A stretch of DNA of 64,000 nt, from the NCBI GenBank assembly GCA_910587235.1, contig CAJUKD010000003.1:1-64000 (forward strand). Reading direction: 5' to 3'. Position 1 is the stretch's first letter, and each line of letters opens with the position of its first letter. A program made the position numbers and the translations under genes. This stretch comes from an uncultured Muribaculaceae bacterium. Its GTDB lineage: Bacteria; Bacteroidota; Bacteroidia; Bacteroidales; Muribaculaceae. Below, one piece after another: positions 47,867 through 57,173 of the stretch. The notes under the pieces were generated by a model. It had not been told where the DNA came from and searched no databases. It worked only from the letters and a program-made list of their open reading frames with translations.

Positions 47867-49040
47867 TGATGCTGAATATAAAACCTGTCTGATGTCGGCC
47901 GAATCCGAGATCAAGACGTATGTTCACTTTTTTCTTGAATTCCCAGCGGTAGCCTATGCCGTAATTGGGAAGAATCTTTGACCAGCGTAGTGCCGAGAAG
48001 CGTGGAAATACGGTTCCGGCTCCTATCCAGGCAACAAGTCCGTTGCGCCGCCATACGTGCTGTCTTAGTTCGAGGCACAGATCCATTTCCGATTTGTCGC
48101 GGTACCGTCCTTCGAAATATCCTCTCATATTGTCGCTGCCTCCGAGGGTCGACATAAGCCCCCATGGAGTATTGCCGTAAGTCAGGCGTCCGTGGAACTG
48201 GAACGCCAGTACGGCTCCGCGCCATAGCGGACGGTATGTGGAGAATGTAAGTTCTGTAAGCGAGAACGCATAGCGGTTCAGAAGGAAGCGTGGATTGAAA
48301 CGTTGGTCAAGACGGAAGTAGAAACCTCTTTCGGGGGCTGTAAGATAGTCGCGGGAATCATACTGGAGCGTAAATCCTACACCGAGATTGAATGTGCGGG
48401 CGTCCTGTCCTTCCCAGAGCCATGGTTTTTCAAAATGGCGTCCGTTTATATAGTCGAATGTAAGCAACGGGCCGAGATAGAAATTCTTTGCCAGGCGGAA
48501 CAGGAAATTTGCTTCAGCCTGGGAGTTTAGATATTTGTATTTCGATTCGTTGTCGTTGTTGATATTGTTGTTGTATCCGATGCCCCAGAATTTCGTCGCA
48601 ACAGAGGAAAAAGATATGTCGTAGTGCAGGCGGAAGCGGTCGTGCGGAAATATATTCACTCCTCGTATGCCGAGTTTGAAGAACATGCTGGTGGTGGCGT
48701 CAAGATAGACTGATACATCCGACGGAGGCAACAGCGTATCGTTCATGTCGTGACGGTAAATTCCTGAGCCTACAAGACCAAGGCCGAATTTGGTGTCGGT
48801 CGAGTAGTGCGGGCCACCGATTACAGAGAAATCGAATTTCTTATGGCTGCGGTCAACGTTTGATTCATTGAAATAATTGATGATTCTGGTGATGATATTG
48901 CGTTTGGGTGCGGGTGCGAGAACCGGAGCTGTTACGGAATCTGGCGGCGAGGGAGTCCGGATGCACAATTCATCAGCAGCCCTGAGGGTGATGTTTGTCA
49001 GGACTGAGGCAATGATGATGAATGTAATCCGTGTTCTCAT
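47853..49040 (-). CDS. BamA/TamA-family (Omp85-type) outer-membrane barrel without POTRA domains
   Basis: The 395-residue protein has a signal peptide (to about residue 21), a short Pro-rich linker, and a 16-strand-like barrel of the surface antigen D15 type (FGLGLVGSGIYR, LGVGFTLQYDSRD, GFYFRLDQRF, GGSDNMRGYFEGRYRDK, RLDLGFGRHQTGF). It ends in Phe, the usual C-terminal signature for BamA-dependent insertion. No POTRA repeats are present, so it is not the assembly factor BamA; small Omp85 proteins of this kind are common in Bacteroidota and of unknown function. The downstream phosphoethanolamine transferase gene overlaps by 14 bp. Confidence 0.85.
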   Translation of the reverse strand: MRTRITFIIIASVLTNITLRAADELCIRTPSPPDSVTAPVLAPAPKRNIITRIINYFNESNVDRSHKKFDFSVIGGPHYSTDTKFGLGLVGSGIYRHDMNDTLLPPSDVSVYLDATTSMFFKLGIRGVNIFPHDRFRLHYDISFSSVATKFWGIGYNNNINNDNESKYKYLNSQAEANFLFRLAKNFYLGPLLTFDYINGRHFEKPWLWEGQDARTFNLGVGFTLQYDSRDYLTAPERGFYFRLDQRFNPRFLLNRYAFSLTELTFSTYRPLWRGAVLAFQFHGRLTYGNTPWGLMSTLGGSDNMRGYFEGRYRDKSEMDLCLELRQHVWRRNGLVAWIGAGTVFPRFSALRWSKILPNYGIGYRWEFKKKVNIRLDLGFGRHQTGFIFSINEAF

Positions 49041-49176
49041 AAATTAATAGCTTTGACTTTCTAACAAATAAAATCTTGTTTTGTTACAAATTGATTACAA
49101 AAAAACAGGGCGGCATTAACGCAAAAAACTCATGGAAAATGCGTATTTTTGAATTCGTCTTAAATACTCCCGCTTG

Positions 49177-49203
49177 GCAAAGCTCAAATAAATTTGGCTT
49201 TGC
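49177..49203 (+). promoter_or_regulatory. Hairpin just upstream of the 49.2-kb operon promoter
   Basis: GCAAAGC-T-CAAAT (49177-49189) pairs with ATTTG-GCTTTGC (49192-49203) apart from one bulged base. It ends 14 bp before the -7 box and contains a TTTG (49193-49196) spaced 21 bp from it. Confidence 0.45.
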
Positions 49204-49217
49204 ACTCGACTTATTCG

Positions 49218-49225
49218 TATTTTTG
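49218..49225 (+). promoter_or_regulatory. -7 promoter box for the DUF4250-pcrA-nspC-men operon
   Basis: TATTTTTG lies 28 bp before the DUF4250 ATG, with a TTTG -33 element at 49193-49196 (21-bp spacing). This is the best two-part promoter in the window. Confidence 0.65.
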
Positions 49226-49252
49226 CAAAATAGATTAAATAGAAAATGAGAA

Positions 49253-49432
49253 ATGGAAAATCTGCCACAGGATCCATATATATTGCTTAGCTATGTCAAT
49301 ACACGCCTGCGCGACGACTACCCGTCGCTCGATGCCATGTGCGACGATCTGGCGATCGACCGTCCCGCTCTTGAGCGTAGCCTCGGGGCGGCAGGATTTG
49401 AGTATATGCCTGAAATCAACCAGTTCAGATGA
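49253..49432 (+). CDS. DUF4250 family small protein
   Basis: A 59-residue protein that opens ENLPQDPYILLSYVNTRLRD and closes EYMPEINQFR. This matches DUF4250 proteins (about 55-60 residues, LPxDPxxLLSxVNTxLRDxY... ELNQF), which are conserved in gut bacteria and of unknown function. The middle (LDAMCDDLAIDRPALERSL) looks like a small helix-turn-helix. It is the first gene of the operon, and its TGA overlaps the pcrA ATG by 4 bp (ATGA), so the two are translationally coupled. Confidence 0.88.
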   Translation: MENLPQDPYILLSYVNTRLRDDYPSLDAMCDDLAIDRPALERSLGAAGFEYMPEINQFR

Positions 49433-51717
49433 TAGATCCGGACTATCTTTCGGCATTGAACGATGCCCAGCGTGAGGCGGTGGAATATCTCGGCGGCCCG
49501 GAACTTGTTATTGCAGGTGCCGGTTCGGGCAAGACACGTGTGCTTACATACAAGATTGTCCATTTGCTGGCGCAGGGACATGATCCTCGGCGTATACTTG
49601 CATTGACATTCACCAACAAGGCTGCCAGGGAGATGCGCGAGCGCATAGAGGCTCTTGTAGGTTCTGAAGTTGCCTCGAGGCTGTGGATGGGTACTTTCCA
49701 TTCCATATTTTCACGTATATTGCGTATGAATGCCGACCGCATAGGTTTCCGTCGCACTTATACCATTTATGATACGTCCGATTCAAAGTCGCTTGTAAGG
49801 ACAATAATAAAGGATATGGGGCTTGATGAAAAGCTCTATCGGCCGGGAACTGTTCTTGGCGATATATCCATGGCAAAGAACGCTCTGTATTCTCCGGAAG
49901 ATTATGCTCTTGACAAGGCGCTGATGGAGTCGGACCGTGCCGCCAAACGCCCACGGACTGTCGATGTGTACAAGGCATACCGCGACCGTTGTCACATTGC
50001 CGACGCGATGGACTTCGATGACTTGCTTTATTATACAAATATCCTTTTGCGCGATAACCCCGATGTACTGGAAAATCTTCAGGACTATTTCAGTTACGTG
50101 CTTGTCGACGAATATCAGGACACCAATTTCGCACAGCATGTGATTGTCCGTCAGCTATGCGGCAAGAAGCAGAATCTCTGTGTGGTAGGTGACGACGCAC
50201 AGAGCATATATTCTTTCCGTGGCGCGAATATCCGCAACATACTCGACCTGCGCAAGACATTCCCATCGCTTGCGACTTACAAACTTGAACAGAACTATCG
50301 GTCGACACGTAATATCATAGGAGCTGCGAATGCTCTGATAGCCTGCAATAAGGAACAGATACACAAAGAAGTGTTCTCGCAGAACGATGAAGGCCAGCGC
50401 ATAGAAGTCGTGGGCTGCGAGAACGATTATATGGAAGGCTACGCCGTAGCCAACAGGCTGTCGCAGGTGCGTATGCGTTCGCATTCGCCTCTAAGCGAGT
50501 TTGCAATCCTTTACCGCACCAATGCCCAGTCGCGCGTGCTTGAGGAGTCTTTGCGCAACCGCAACATACCTTACCGTATCTACGGCGGTCTGGCATTTTA
50601 CCAGCGTGCCGAGGTGAAGGATGTCATTTCATACTTCCGTCTGGCCGTTAATCCCGACGATGACGAGGCTCTGCGCCGCGTAATCAACAAGCCCGCGCGC
50701 GGGATAGGCGAAACTACACTTAAAAAACTTACTGCGGCTGCAATAGGCGCAGGCGTAAGCATCTGGACTGTCATGTGCGAGCCGCAAACCTATCATTTGG
50801 CGGTCAACAGCGGTACTTTGAAAAAAATCGTACTGTTTGTCGATCTGATTAATAAATTTCGTGTGGCTGATGCATCGGGAGTGACGGCGCCCGAGCTTGC
50901 GCGCGAGATTATCCGGGAAACCGGGATGTTGCAGATGTATCTCAGCGACAATACTCCGGAAAATATTTCAAGACGCGACAATGTGCTTGAGTTGATAAAG
51001 GCCGTGGACGAGTTCATGGACAAGCGCCGGGAGCTGGCCGAGGACAGCAAGCCGGTGATGGGCGAATTCCTTGCTGAAGTTTCGCTGCTGACCGATCAGG
51101 ATACCGAAAATGCCGACCGAGACTGTGTGATTCTTATGACTATACATGCGGCTAAAGGTCTGGAGTTCGACAACGTGTTTGTCGTGGGAGTGGAGGAAGA
51201 GTTGCTTCCTTCGTCGATGTGCCGCGGTCCTCAGGATGTCGAGGAAGAGCGGCGCCTGATGTATGTGGCCATTACCCGCGCACGAAATTTCTGCATGCTT
51301 TCATTCGCACGCCAGCGCATGGTGAACGGAATGACGCGTCCAAGTACGCCTTCACGCTTTATCAGTGAGATCGACCTGCGCTATATACAGCCTGTGGCGG
51401 GTACGCGTCTGCCGTCGTCTTCGCCGCGTCGTCGTCCGGCCGCGGCTGATTACGGTGGCAAGGCACCATCATCACTGTCACATCCCAATCAACCCATCAG
51501 GCATTCGGAGTCCACTCCGGTTCAATCGACGACAGGAGTTGCCATACATTCGTCTGCCGAGCTGTCGACCGGTATGCGCATCGAACATCCTCGCTTCGGT
51601 TGTGGCACGATCACGTCAATAAACACCGATGATGTCGACCATAAGATTATAGTACGTTTCGCTACCGGCGAGGAACGTAAATTATTGCTTAAATTCGCAC
51701 GTTTCAGGATTTTATGA
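49429..51717 (+). CDS. pcrA: UvrD/PcrA-type ATP-dependent DNA helicase
   Basis: The 762-residue superfamily 1A helicase has the Q motif LNDAQREAV, Walker A GAGSGKT (30-36), Walker B DEYQD (227-231), GDDAQSIYSFRGA, QNYRST, TIHAAKGLEFDNVF and VAITRAR, in the right order. The last 60 residues form the PcrA/UvrD C-terminal Tudor-like domain (GMRIEHPRFGCGTI) that contacts RNA polymerase. It unwinds DNA 3-prime to 5-prime in repair and clears transcription-replication conflicts. It overlaps DUF4250 and nspC by 4 bp on each side. Confidence 0.95.
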   Translation: MIDPDYLSALNDAQREAVEYLGGPELVIAGAGSGKTRVLTYKIVHLLAQGHDPRRILALTFTNKAAREMRERIEALVGSEVASRLWMGTFHSIFSRILRMNADRIGFRRTYTIYDTSDSKSLVRTIIKDMGLDEKLYRPGTVLGDISMAKNALYSPEDYALDKALMESDRAAKRPRTVDVYKAYRDRCHIADAMDFDDLLYYTNILLRDNPDVLENLQDYFSYVLVDEYQDTNFAQHVIVRQLCGKKQNLCVVGDDAQSIYSFRGANIRNILDLRKTFPSLATYKLEQNYRSTRNIIGAANALIACNKEQIHKEVFSQNDEGQRIEVVGCENDYMEGYAVANRLSQVRMRSHSPLSEFAILYRTNAQSRVLEESLRNRNIPYRIYGGLAFYQRAEVKDVISYFRLAVNPDDDEALRRVINKPARGIGETTLKKLTAAAIGAGVSIWTVMCEPQTYHLAVNSGTLKKIVLFVDLINKFRVADASGVTAPELAREIIRETGMLQMYLSDNTPENISRRDNVLELIKAVDEFMDKRRELAEDSKPVMGEFLAEVSLLTDQDTENADRDCVILMTIHAAKGLEFDNVFVVGVEEELLPSSMCRGPQDVEEERRLMYVAITRARNFCMLSFARQRMVNGMTRPSTPSRFISEIDLRYIQPVAGTRLPSSSPRRRPAAADYGGKAPSSLSHPNQPIRHSESTPVQSTTGVAIHSSAELSTGMRIEHPRFGCGTITSINTDDVDHKIIVRFATGEERKLLLKFARFRIL

Positions 51718-52856
51718 ATATAAACGAAATACAGACTCCATTTTATGTGGTCTACGAGGACCGTCTGCGTTCCAATCTTGAACTGATATCCGAGGTAAGA
51801 CGCCGTGCTGGAGTGGATGTAATCATGGCATTCAAAGCCAATGCACTTTGGCGCACTTTCGGCATTGTGCGTGAATATTGCCGGAATTCGACGGCCAGTT
51901 CGCTGAACGAGTTGCGTCTGGGACGCGAGTTCCTTGGCGGAGAAGTCCATTCCTATTGTCCGGCATACACTTCCGCCACTATTGACGAATATATTGCCGG
52001 CAGTAGTCACATAACATTCAATTCGCTCGGTCAGTATGTCCGCTTTGCCGATAAGGTGCGCGAAGCGCGCCGCCGCGGACATGACATATCGCCCGGCTTG
52101 CGTGTCAATCCGCGTTGTTCCGTAATAGAAACGGATATTTACAATCCCGCTCTTCCCGGCTCGCGATTCGGGGTCGGCGCTACCGAACTTTCGGGCGGCC
52201 TGCCGGAGGGGATAGAAGGCCTGCATTTCCATGCGCTCTGCGAATCGGATTCTTTCGCCCTCGAACGTGTGCTTGCTGCTTTTGAGGAGCAATTCGGTCA
52301 TTTGTTGCCACAACTGAAGTGGGTGAACATGGGCGGAGGCCATCTGATGACTCGTGAAGGCTATGACATAGAGCATCTGATAAGTATGCTTACGGATTTC
52401 CGTCGCAGGCATCCGAATCTGAAGGTCATTCTCGAACCGGGCAGTGCGTTCACATGGCGCACGGGAGATCTTATCACATCCGTTGTCGACACGGTTGAGA
52501 ACGACGGTGTACCTACGGCTATAGTCGATGTTTCATTTGCCTGCCACATGCCTGATACTCTTGAAATGCCTTATAAACCGGCAATTACCGAAAGTGTGCC
52601 GGAAGGGCAGGGCGAACCCTGGCGGCTTGGCGGCAATTCGTGCCTGAGCGGCGATTATATGGGTGACTGGTATTTCAGCGAAACGCTTGAAGCCGGACAA
52701 CGCCTGACGCTTGAGGATATGAATCATTATACTACGGTAAAGACTACGATGTTCAACGGCATACAGCATCCCGACATTGTGCTGTGCCATTCCGACGGAC
52801 GCTGTGAATATCTGCGGCGTTTCACCTACGACGATTATAAAAACCGTATGTCCTGA
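51714..52856 (+). CDS. nspC: Carboxynorspermidine decarboxylase
   Basis: The 380-residue PLP enzyme is a fold-III decarboxylase with the PLP lysine Lys41 (MAFKANALW), HFHALCES, VNMGGGHLMT, LEPGSAFTWRTG and FACHMPDTLEMPY, all typical of NspC. It decarboxylates carboxy(nor)spermidine to make spermidine or norspermidine in the alternative polyamine route of gut bacteria. The partner carboxyspermidine dehydrogenase gene is not next to it. Its ATG overlaps the pcrA stop by 4 bp, and the glycosyltransferase gene starts 18 bp after. Confidence 0.93.
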   Translation: MNINEIQTPFYVVYEDRLRSNLELISEVRRRAGVDVIMAFKANALWRTFGIVREYCRNSTASSLNELRLGREFLGGEVHSYCPAYTSATIDEYIAGSSHITFNSLGQYVRFADKVREARRRGHDISPGLRVNPRCSVIETDIYNPALPGSRFGVGATELSGGLPEGIEGLHFHALCESDSFALERVLAAFEEQFGHLLPQLKWVNMGGGHLMTREGYDIEHLISMLTDFRRRHPNLKVILEPGSAFTWRTGDLITSVVDTVENDGVPTAIVDVSFACHMPDTLEMPYKPAITESVPEGQGEPWRLGGNSCLSGDYMGDWYFSETLEAGQRLTLEDMNHYTTVKTTMFNGIQHPDIVLCHSDGRCEYLRRFTYDDYKNRMS

Positions 52857-52874
52857 CAATAAAATCACGGAAAG

Positions 52875-53882
52875 ATGAAAACTCCACGATATTCCGTAAT
52901 AGTTCCGGTCTACAACCGTCGCGATGAAATCACCGGGCTTGCCGAAAGCCTTCTCGGGCAGACAGAGCACTCGTTTGAGCTTGTAGTCGTGGAAGACGGC
53001 TCCACAGAGCCTTGCGGAGATATAATCGAAGACATGTGCCGGCGCGGGCTTGATGCGAAGTACTTTTTCAAATCGAACGAAGGCCGTTCCATAGCCAGAA
53101 ATTACGGTATGGAGCGGGCGTCGGGAAGTTATTTCGTGTTTTTCGATTCCGATTGTGTCATTCCTCCCGATTATTTCCGCACATTGTCGAATGTACTCGA
53201 TACGGCTCCTGTCGACTGTTATGGCGGTCCGGATGCGGCGCATGAATCGTTCAGCGACACTCAGAAAGCCATTAATTATGCCATGACTTCGTTTCTTACC
53301 ACAGGCGGCATACGTGGAGGAAAAGTGCGGCTCGACAAATTTGTGCCGCGGACATTCAATATGGGATTTTCGCGCGCGGTCTACGAACGCGTAGGCGGAT
53401 TCCGCGAAATGTTTTCCGAAGATATAGATATGAGTACGCGCATACGTCATGCCGGATGCGGGATAGGTCTTATCCGTGAAGTTCCCGTATGGCACAGGCG
53501 TCGTGTCGACCTACGCCGTTTTTTCAGACAGGTCTATGTCTTCGGCATGTCGCGCATCACCCTCAGGCTGCTTTATCCCGATTCGCTGAAAGCAGTGCAT
53601 GTTTTGCCCGCACTTTTTGTGTTGGGCTGTATTGCTTTGATATTGCTTTCTGTTTTTGTTTCATGGTGGTTCATTGTTCCGCCGGTGGCCTATTTCATTG
53701 CTGTTTTTTTCGGCGCCTTGTTTGCGACGCGGAGTCTGCGCGTCGCTTTTATCGCTGTACCTGCGGCTGCCGTACAGCTTGGAGGCTACGGGATCGGGTT
53801 TATAAGAGCTTGGTTTACAAAAATCCTGTTGCGCCGCGGACGCGACGAGCAACAGGAAATTATGATGAGAAAAGGAAAATGA
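52875..53882 (+). CDS. Membrane-associated family 2 glycosyltransferase
   Basis: The 335-residue GT-A enzyme opens YSVIVPVYNRRDEI, has the nucleotide-binding EDGSTE, the metal-binding DSD in VFFDSDCVIPPDYF, the acceptor-site EDIDMSTRI (like ED in family 2) and WHRRRVDL. Two C-terminal transmembrane helices (about 240-300) tether it to the inner membrane. Donor and acceptor are unknown. It is an odd companion for polyamine and menaquinone genes, but it is 18 bp from nspC and 1 bp from radC, so it belongs to the same transcript. Confidence 0.9.
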   Translation: MKTPRYSVIVPVYNRRDEITGLAESLLGQTEHSFELVVVEDGSTEPCGDIIEDMCRRGLDAKYFFKSNEGRSIARNYGMERASGSYFVFFDSDCVIPPDYFRTLSNVLDTAPVDCYGGPDAAHESFSDTQKAINYAMTSFLTTGGIRGGKVRLDKFVPRTFNMGFSRAVYERVGGFREMFSEDIDMSTRIRHAGCGIGLIREVPVWHRRRVDLRRFFRQVYVFGMSRITLRLLYPDSLKAVHVLPALFVLGCIALILLSVFVSWWFIVPPVAYFIAVFFGALFATRSLRVAFIAVPAAAVQLGGYGIGFIRAWFTKILLRRGRDEQQEIMMRKGK

Positions 53883-53883
53883 T

Positions 53884-54588
53884 ATGGATATAAAACCGGG
53901 AGGAAGCCTTATACGCGATATGCTCGAACAGGAGCGTCCGCGTGAAAAAGCGCAGAAACACGGGGTGAAATCGCTCACCGATGTGGAGCTTATGGCCATA
54001 ATTTTTGCTACCGGTATAGCCGGAAAATCAGTCATAGAGCTTAGCCGTGAGATTTTGCATGATAACGGCGGCCATCTCTCCCGGGTGGCGCGGCTATCTG
54101 TGCCGGAATTCCTTAAAAGATATAAAGGGATAGGACCTGCCAAGGCCACGACATTGCTTGCTGCCCTCGAACTTGGTTCCCGTGCGGCGGCCGACGCACG
54201 GATTATTGATGAACCGACGGTCGCTTCGTCGACGGTCGCCTACGACATCGTGCGTCATCGTTTCGAGCGTCTGAACCACGAGGAATTCTGGGTGATGTAT
54301 CTTTCGCAGGCAGGAAAACTTATTGCGGAATCGAAAATAGGTCAGGGAGGCCTGACGGCAACCAGTGTCGATGTCCGCATTATTGTCCGTGAGGCTTTGT
54401 TCAACAATGCTACGGCTATGATATTATCTCATAACCACCCGTCGGGCAATCTTAAGCCGAGTCAGCAGGATATAACTTTGACAAAATCGATAACCGATGC
54501 GGCACGGCTGTTCAATATTGTTGTCCATGATCATATAATAGTGTCCGACGGAGGTTATTATTCATTCCGCGACGAAGGACTTGTATGA
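53884..54588 (+). CDS. radC: RadC/YsxA family JAMM-domain protein
   Basis: The 234-residue protein has an N-terminal helix-hairpin-helix part (KGIGPAKATTLLAALELG) and a C-terminal JAB/MPN+ domain. The zinc motif is complete: HNHPSGNLKPSQQD with His183, His185 and Asp196, plus an upstream Glu (ESKIGQGG). The family is named for a disputed DNA-repair phenotype and its reaction is not known. Its ATG is 1 bp after the glycosyltransferase stop, and its stop overlaps the menD ATG by 4 bp. Confidence 0.93.
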   Translation: MDIKPGGSLIRDMLEQERPREKAQKHGVKSLTDVELMAIIFATGIAGKSVIELSREILHDNGGHLSRVARLSVPEFLKRYKGIGPAKATTLLAALELGSRAAADARIIDEPTVASSTVAYDIVRHRFERLNHEEFWVMYLSQAGKLIAESKIGQGGLTATSVDVRIIVREALFNNATAMILSHNHPSGNLKPSQQDITLTKSITDAARLFNIVVHDHIIVSDGGYYSFRDEGLV

Positions 54589-56324
54589 AAAAGATGAAGC
54601 AGACAGAATTTGTAGCAAAGCAGACGTGTACGATTGTCGCCGACCTGCTCCATGCCTGGGGTGTGGAAGATGTGGTTCTTTCTCCGGGTTCGCGGAACGC
54701 GCCTCTGATTATGTCTATAGTCCGTTCGGGTCGTTTCCGTACGCATGTCGTGATCGATGAACGTTCGGCCGCTTTTATCGCTCTTGGAATGTCGCTGGCA
54801 TCGGAACGACCCGTAGCGGCTGTGTGCACATCTGGAACTGCATTGCTTAATTATGCTCCGGCTGTCGCCGAAGCTTACTACAGGCGTGTCCCGCTCATAG
54901 CGGTGTCGGCTGACAGACCGTTGCGCTGGATTGATCAGGACGACAGCCAGACGATACGACAGGCCGGCTGTCTTGATAATATCGTGCGAGCTTCGGTCGA
55001 CATTCCTTCGGAGGATGGAACTGAAGAGCAGTTGTGGTATGCCAACCGTCTGGTGAATGATGCCATGTCGGCCGCAACAGGTCCGCTGAAAGGTCCTGTA
55101 CATATAAACGTCAGGCTTGACGAGCCTCTGACGGCCATGCTGCCTGAAAATGTCAGACCCTACAAGGGGCATAAGATTGAATGCCGTCGCGATGGCTTTT
55201 CTGGTGCGATAGCACCCGAACTTGCCGCGGCACTGTCGTCGGCACCTAAGATTCTTGTTGTTGCCGGATTCATGCCTCCGGATCGATCTGTTCGCGACGC
55301 ACTTCTGCGTATGGCACGTATGCGACGCATTGTCGTTCTGCACGAAGCGCAGGCAAATCTTCATGGCGGTACAGGCGGCGATTCTCCGCTTATAGCCAAT
55401 ATAGACCGCGTTCTGTCTGAAATAAAGGACGATGAAGAACGCCGGGCATTGATTCCCGATATTGTGATAACTTTAGGCGGAGCCTTGACTTCGCGCAATA
55501 TAAAGGCATTTCTGCGTACCGCTGATCCGTGTCCGCGTCATATCGCAGTCGGTTACAACGATAAAGCCATAGATTGTTTCAAGCTTCTATCCGACAGGAT
55601 AGAAATGACACCCTCGGCATTTGTTGGCGCGCTTTCAGAGCTTTTAGACTCTGTATGCGGCGCTGCGACGGAATTTTTTGAACGGTGGAATTCTATGGCT
55701 GTGCGCGCCGCTGAAAGATATAGGGCGGTGGTCGATCGTGCGCCTTGGTCCGATCTCAAGGCAATGGACATCCTATCTCGGCTTGTCAATGATTCGGGTG
55801 CGGGATGGCAATTGCATTACAGCAACGGTACGGCAGTGCGTTACGGGCAGCTTGTCGATTATGGACGCTATGGTCGCATTGATTGTAACCGTGGTGTCAG
55901 TGGCATCGATGGTTCCACGTCGACAGCAATAGGTGCGGCATGTGCTGTGCCCGACAGAGTTACACTCCTTGTGACAGGCGACATGAGCGCGCAGTACGAC
56001 ATGGGTGCGTTGGCCGCGGCTTTTATCCCGCCGCGCTTCAAAATGGTGGTGCTGAACAATGGCGGAGGCGGTATATTCCGTTTTATAAAGTCGACTTTCG
56101 CCTTGCCTGAGCTTGACGAGTTTTTTGCCGCCGATGTCCGGCTGCCGCTGCGGCAGCTTGCATCCGCTTTCGGTTTTGCCTTTTACGAAGCCGGAAATGA
56201 AGCCGAGTTGCGCATGGCTTGGCCTCTTTTTGCAGCGCAGGACGAAAGGCCGGCCATACTGAATCTGATTACCCCGCCGTCGGAGTCCGCCGACATACTG
56301 AAAAATTATTTCAATACAAAATAG
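54585..56324 (+). CDS. menD: 2-succinyl-5-enolpyruvyl-6-hydroxy-3-cyclohexene-1-carboxylate synthase
   Basis: The 579-residue thiamine-diphosphate enzyme adds the succinic semialdehyde unit from 2-oxoglutarate to isochorismate, the first committed menaquinone step. Motifs: LSPGSRNAPL near the N-terminus, VCTSGTALLNYAPAVAEAYY, SADRPLRWIDQDDSQTIRQ, and the TPP-binding TGDMSAQYDMGAL through LNNGGGGIFRFI. Length is normal (550-590). It lies directly before menB (15 bp). Its substrate-maker menF, which precedes menD in many Bacteroidota, is not in the window. Confidence 0.96.
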   Translation: MKKMKQTEFVAKQTCTIVADLLHAWGVEDVVLSPGSRNAPLIMSIVRSGRFRTHVVIDERSAAFIALGMSLASERPVAAVCTSGTALLNYAPAVAEAYYRRVPLIAVSADRPLRWIDQDDSQTIRQAGCLDNIVRASVDIPSEDGTEEQLWYANRLVNDAMSAATGPLKGPVHINVRLDEPLTAMLPENVRPYKGHKIECRRDGFSGAIAPELAAALSSAPKILVVAGFMPPDRSVRDALLRMARMRRIVVLHEAQANLHGGTGGDSPLIANIDRVLSEIKDDEERRALIPDIVITLGGALTSRNIKAFLRTADPCPRHIAVGYNDKAIDCFKLLSDRIEMTPSAFVGALSELLDSVCGAATEFFERWNSMAVRAAERYRAVVDRAPWSDLKAMDILSRLVNDSGAGWQLHYSNGTAVRYGQLVDYGRYGRIDCNRGVSGIDGSTSTAIGAACAVPDRVTLLVTGDMSAQYDMGALAAAFIPPRFKMVVLNNGGGGIFRFIKSTFALPELDEFFAADVRLPLRQLASAFGFAFYEAGNEAELRMAWPLFAAQDERPAILNLITPPSESADILKNYFNTK

Positions 56325-56339
56325 ATCATACATACAGCA

Positions 56340-57173
56340 ATGGAGAATAAAGACATCCGCATCTGGAAGCCTATACGCGAGTTCGAGGATATCCTTTTTG
56401 AGTCCTATAATGGCATAGCCAAGATAACAATCAACCGTCCCGAAGTTTACAATGCTTTCCGTCCGCAGACCAACAAGGAGATTCTTCAGGCTCTCGATTA
56501 TTGCCGCGACAGCCGCGAAGTGCGGGTCATAGTGCTCACCGGAGCCGGCGACAAGGCATTTTGTTCGGGAGGCGACCAGAATTACAAATCGCTTGGAGGT
56601 TATCGCGACAGCGACGGTACCCCGCGCCTCAATGTGCTCGACATCCACAAGGCCATACGTTCGATAGTCAAGCCTGTGATAGCCATGGTCAATGGCTATG
56701 CTATCGGAGGAGGTAATGTGCTTCAGGTCGTGTGCGACCTTTCTATTGCTTCGGAAAATGCGCGTTTCGGTCAGACCGGACCGAAAGTCGGAAGCTTCGA
56801 CGCCGGTTTCGGCTCTTCATATCTTGCCCGTTGCGTGGGTCAGAAAAAAGCACGTGAGATATGGTTTCTCTGCCGTCAGTATACGGCAGCAGAAGCTCTT
56901 GAAATGGGTATGGTGAACAAAGTGGTACCTTTCGACCGTCTGGAAGATGAAGTGGTGGAGTGGTGTGAAACCATCATGAAACGCAGCCCATTTGCAATAC
57001 GCATGATAAAGCGGGCGCTTAACGCCGAACTCGACGGACAGCATGGCCTGATGGAATTTGCCGGCGACGCGACGCTGATGTACTATCTTATGGATGAGGC
57101 TCAGGAAGGCAAGAACGCGTTTCTTGAAAAGCGTGATCCCGATTTTGATCAGTTCCCCCAGTTCCCGGGCTGA
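56340..57173 (+). CDS. menB: 1,4-dihydroxy-2-naphthoyl-CoA synthase
   Basis: The 277-residue crotonase-fold enzyme closes the naphthoate ring from O-succinylbenzoyl-CoA. Motifs: [46 protein letters not shown], and [18 protein letters not shown], all typical of MenB rather than general enoyl-CoA hydratases. Length is normal. Its stop overlaps the menC start by 1 bp (TGATG). Confidence 0.97.
   Translation: MENKDIRIWKPIREFEDILFESYNGIAKITINRPEVYNAFRPQTNKEILQALDYCRDSREVRVIVLTGAGDKAFCSGGDQNYKSLGGYRDSDGTPRLNVLDIHKAIRSIVKPVIAMVNGYAIGGGNVLQVVCDLSIASENARFGQTGPKVGSFDAGFGSSYLARCVGQKKAREIWFLCRQYTAAEALEMGMVNKVVPFDRLEDEVVEWCETIMKRSPFAIRMIKRALNAELDGQHGLMEFAGDATLMYYLMDEAQEGKNAFLEKRDPDFDQFPQFPG

Noticed and set aside
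51522..53495. Two open frames of about 300 codons antisense to nspC and the glycosyltransferase
   Set aside because: No start context, signal or family similarity; both lie entirely opposite strongly coding genes.
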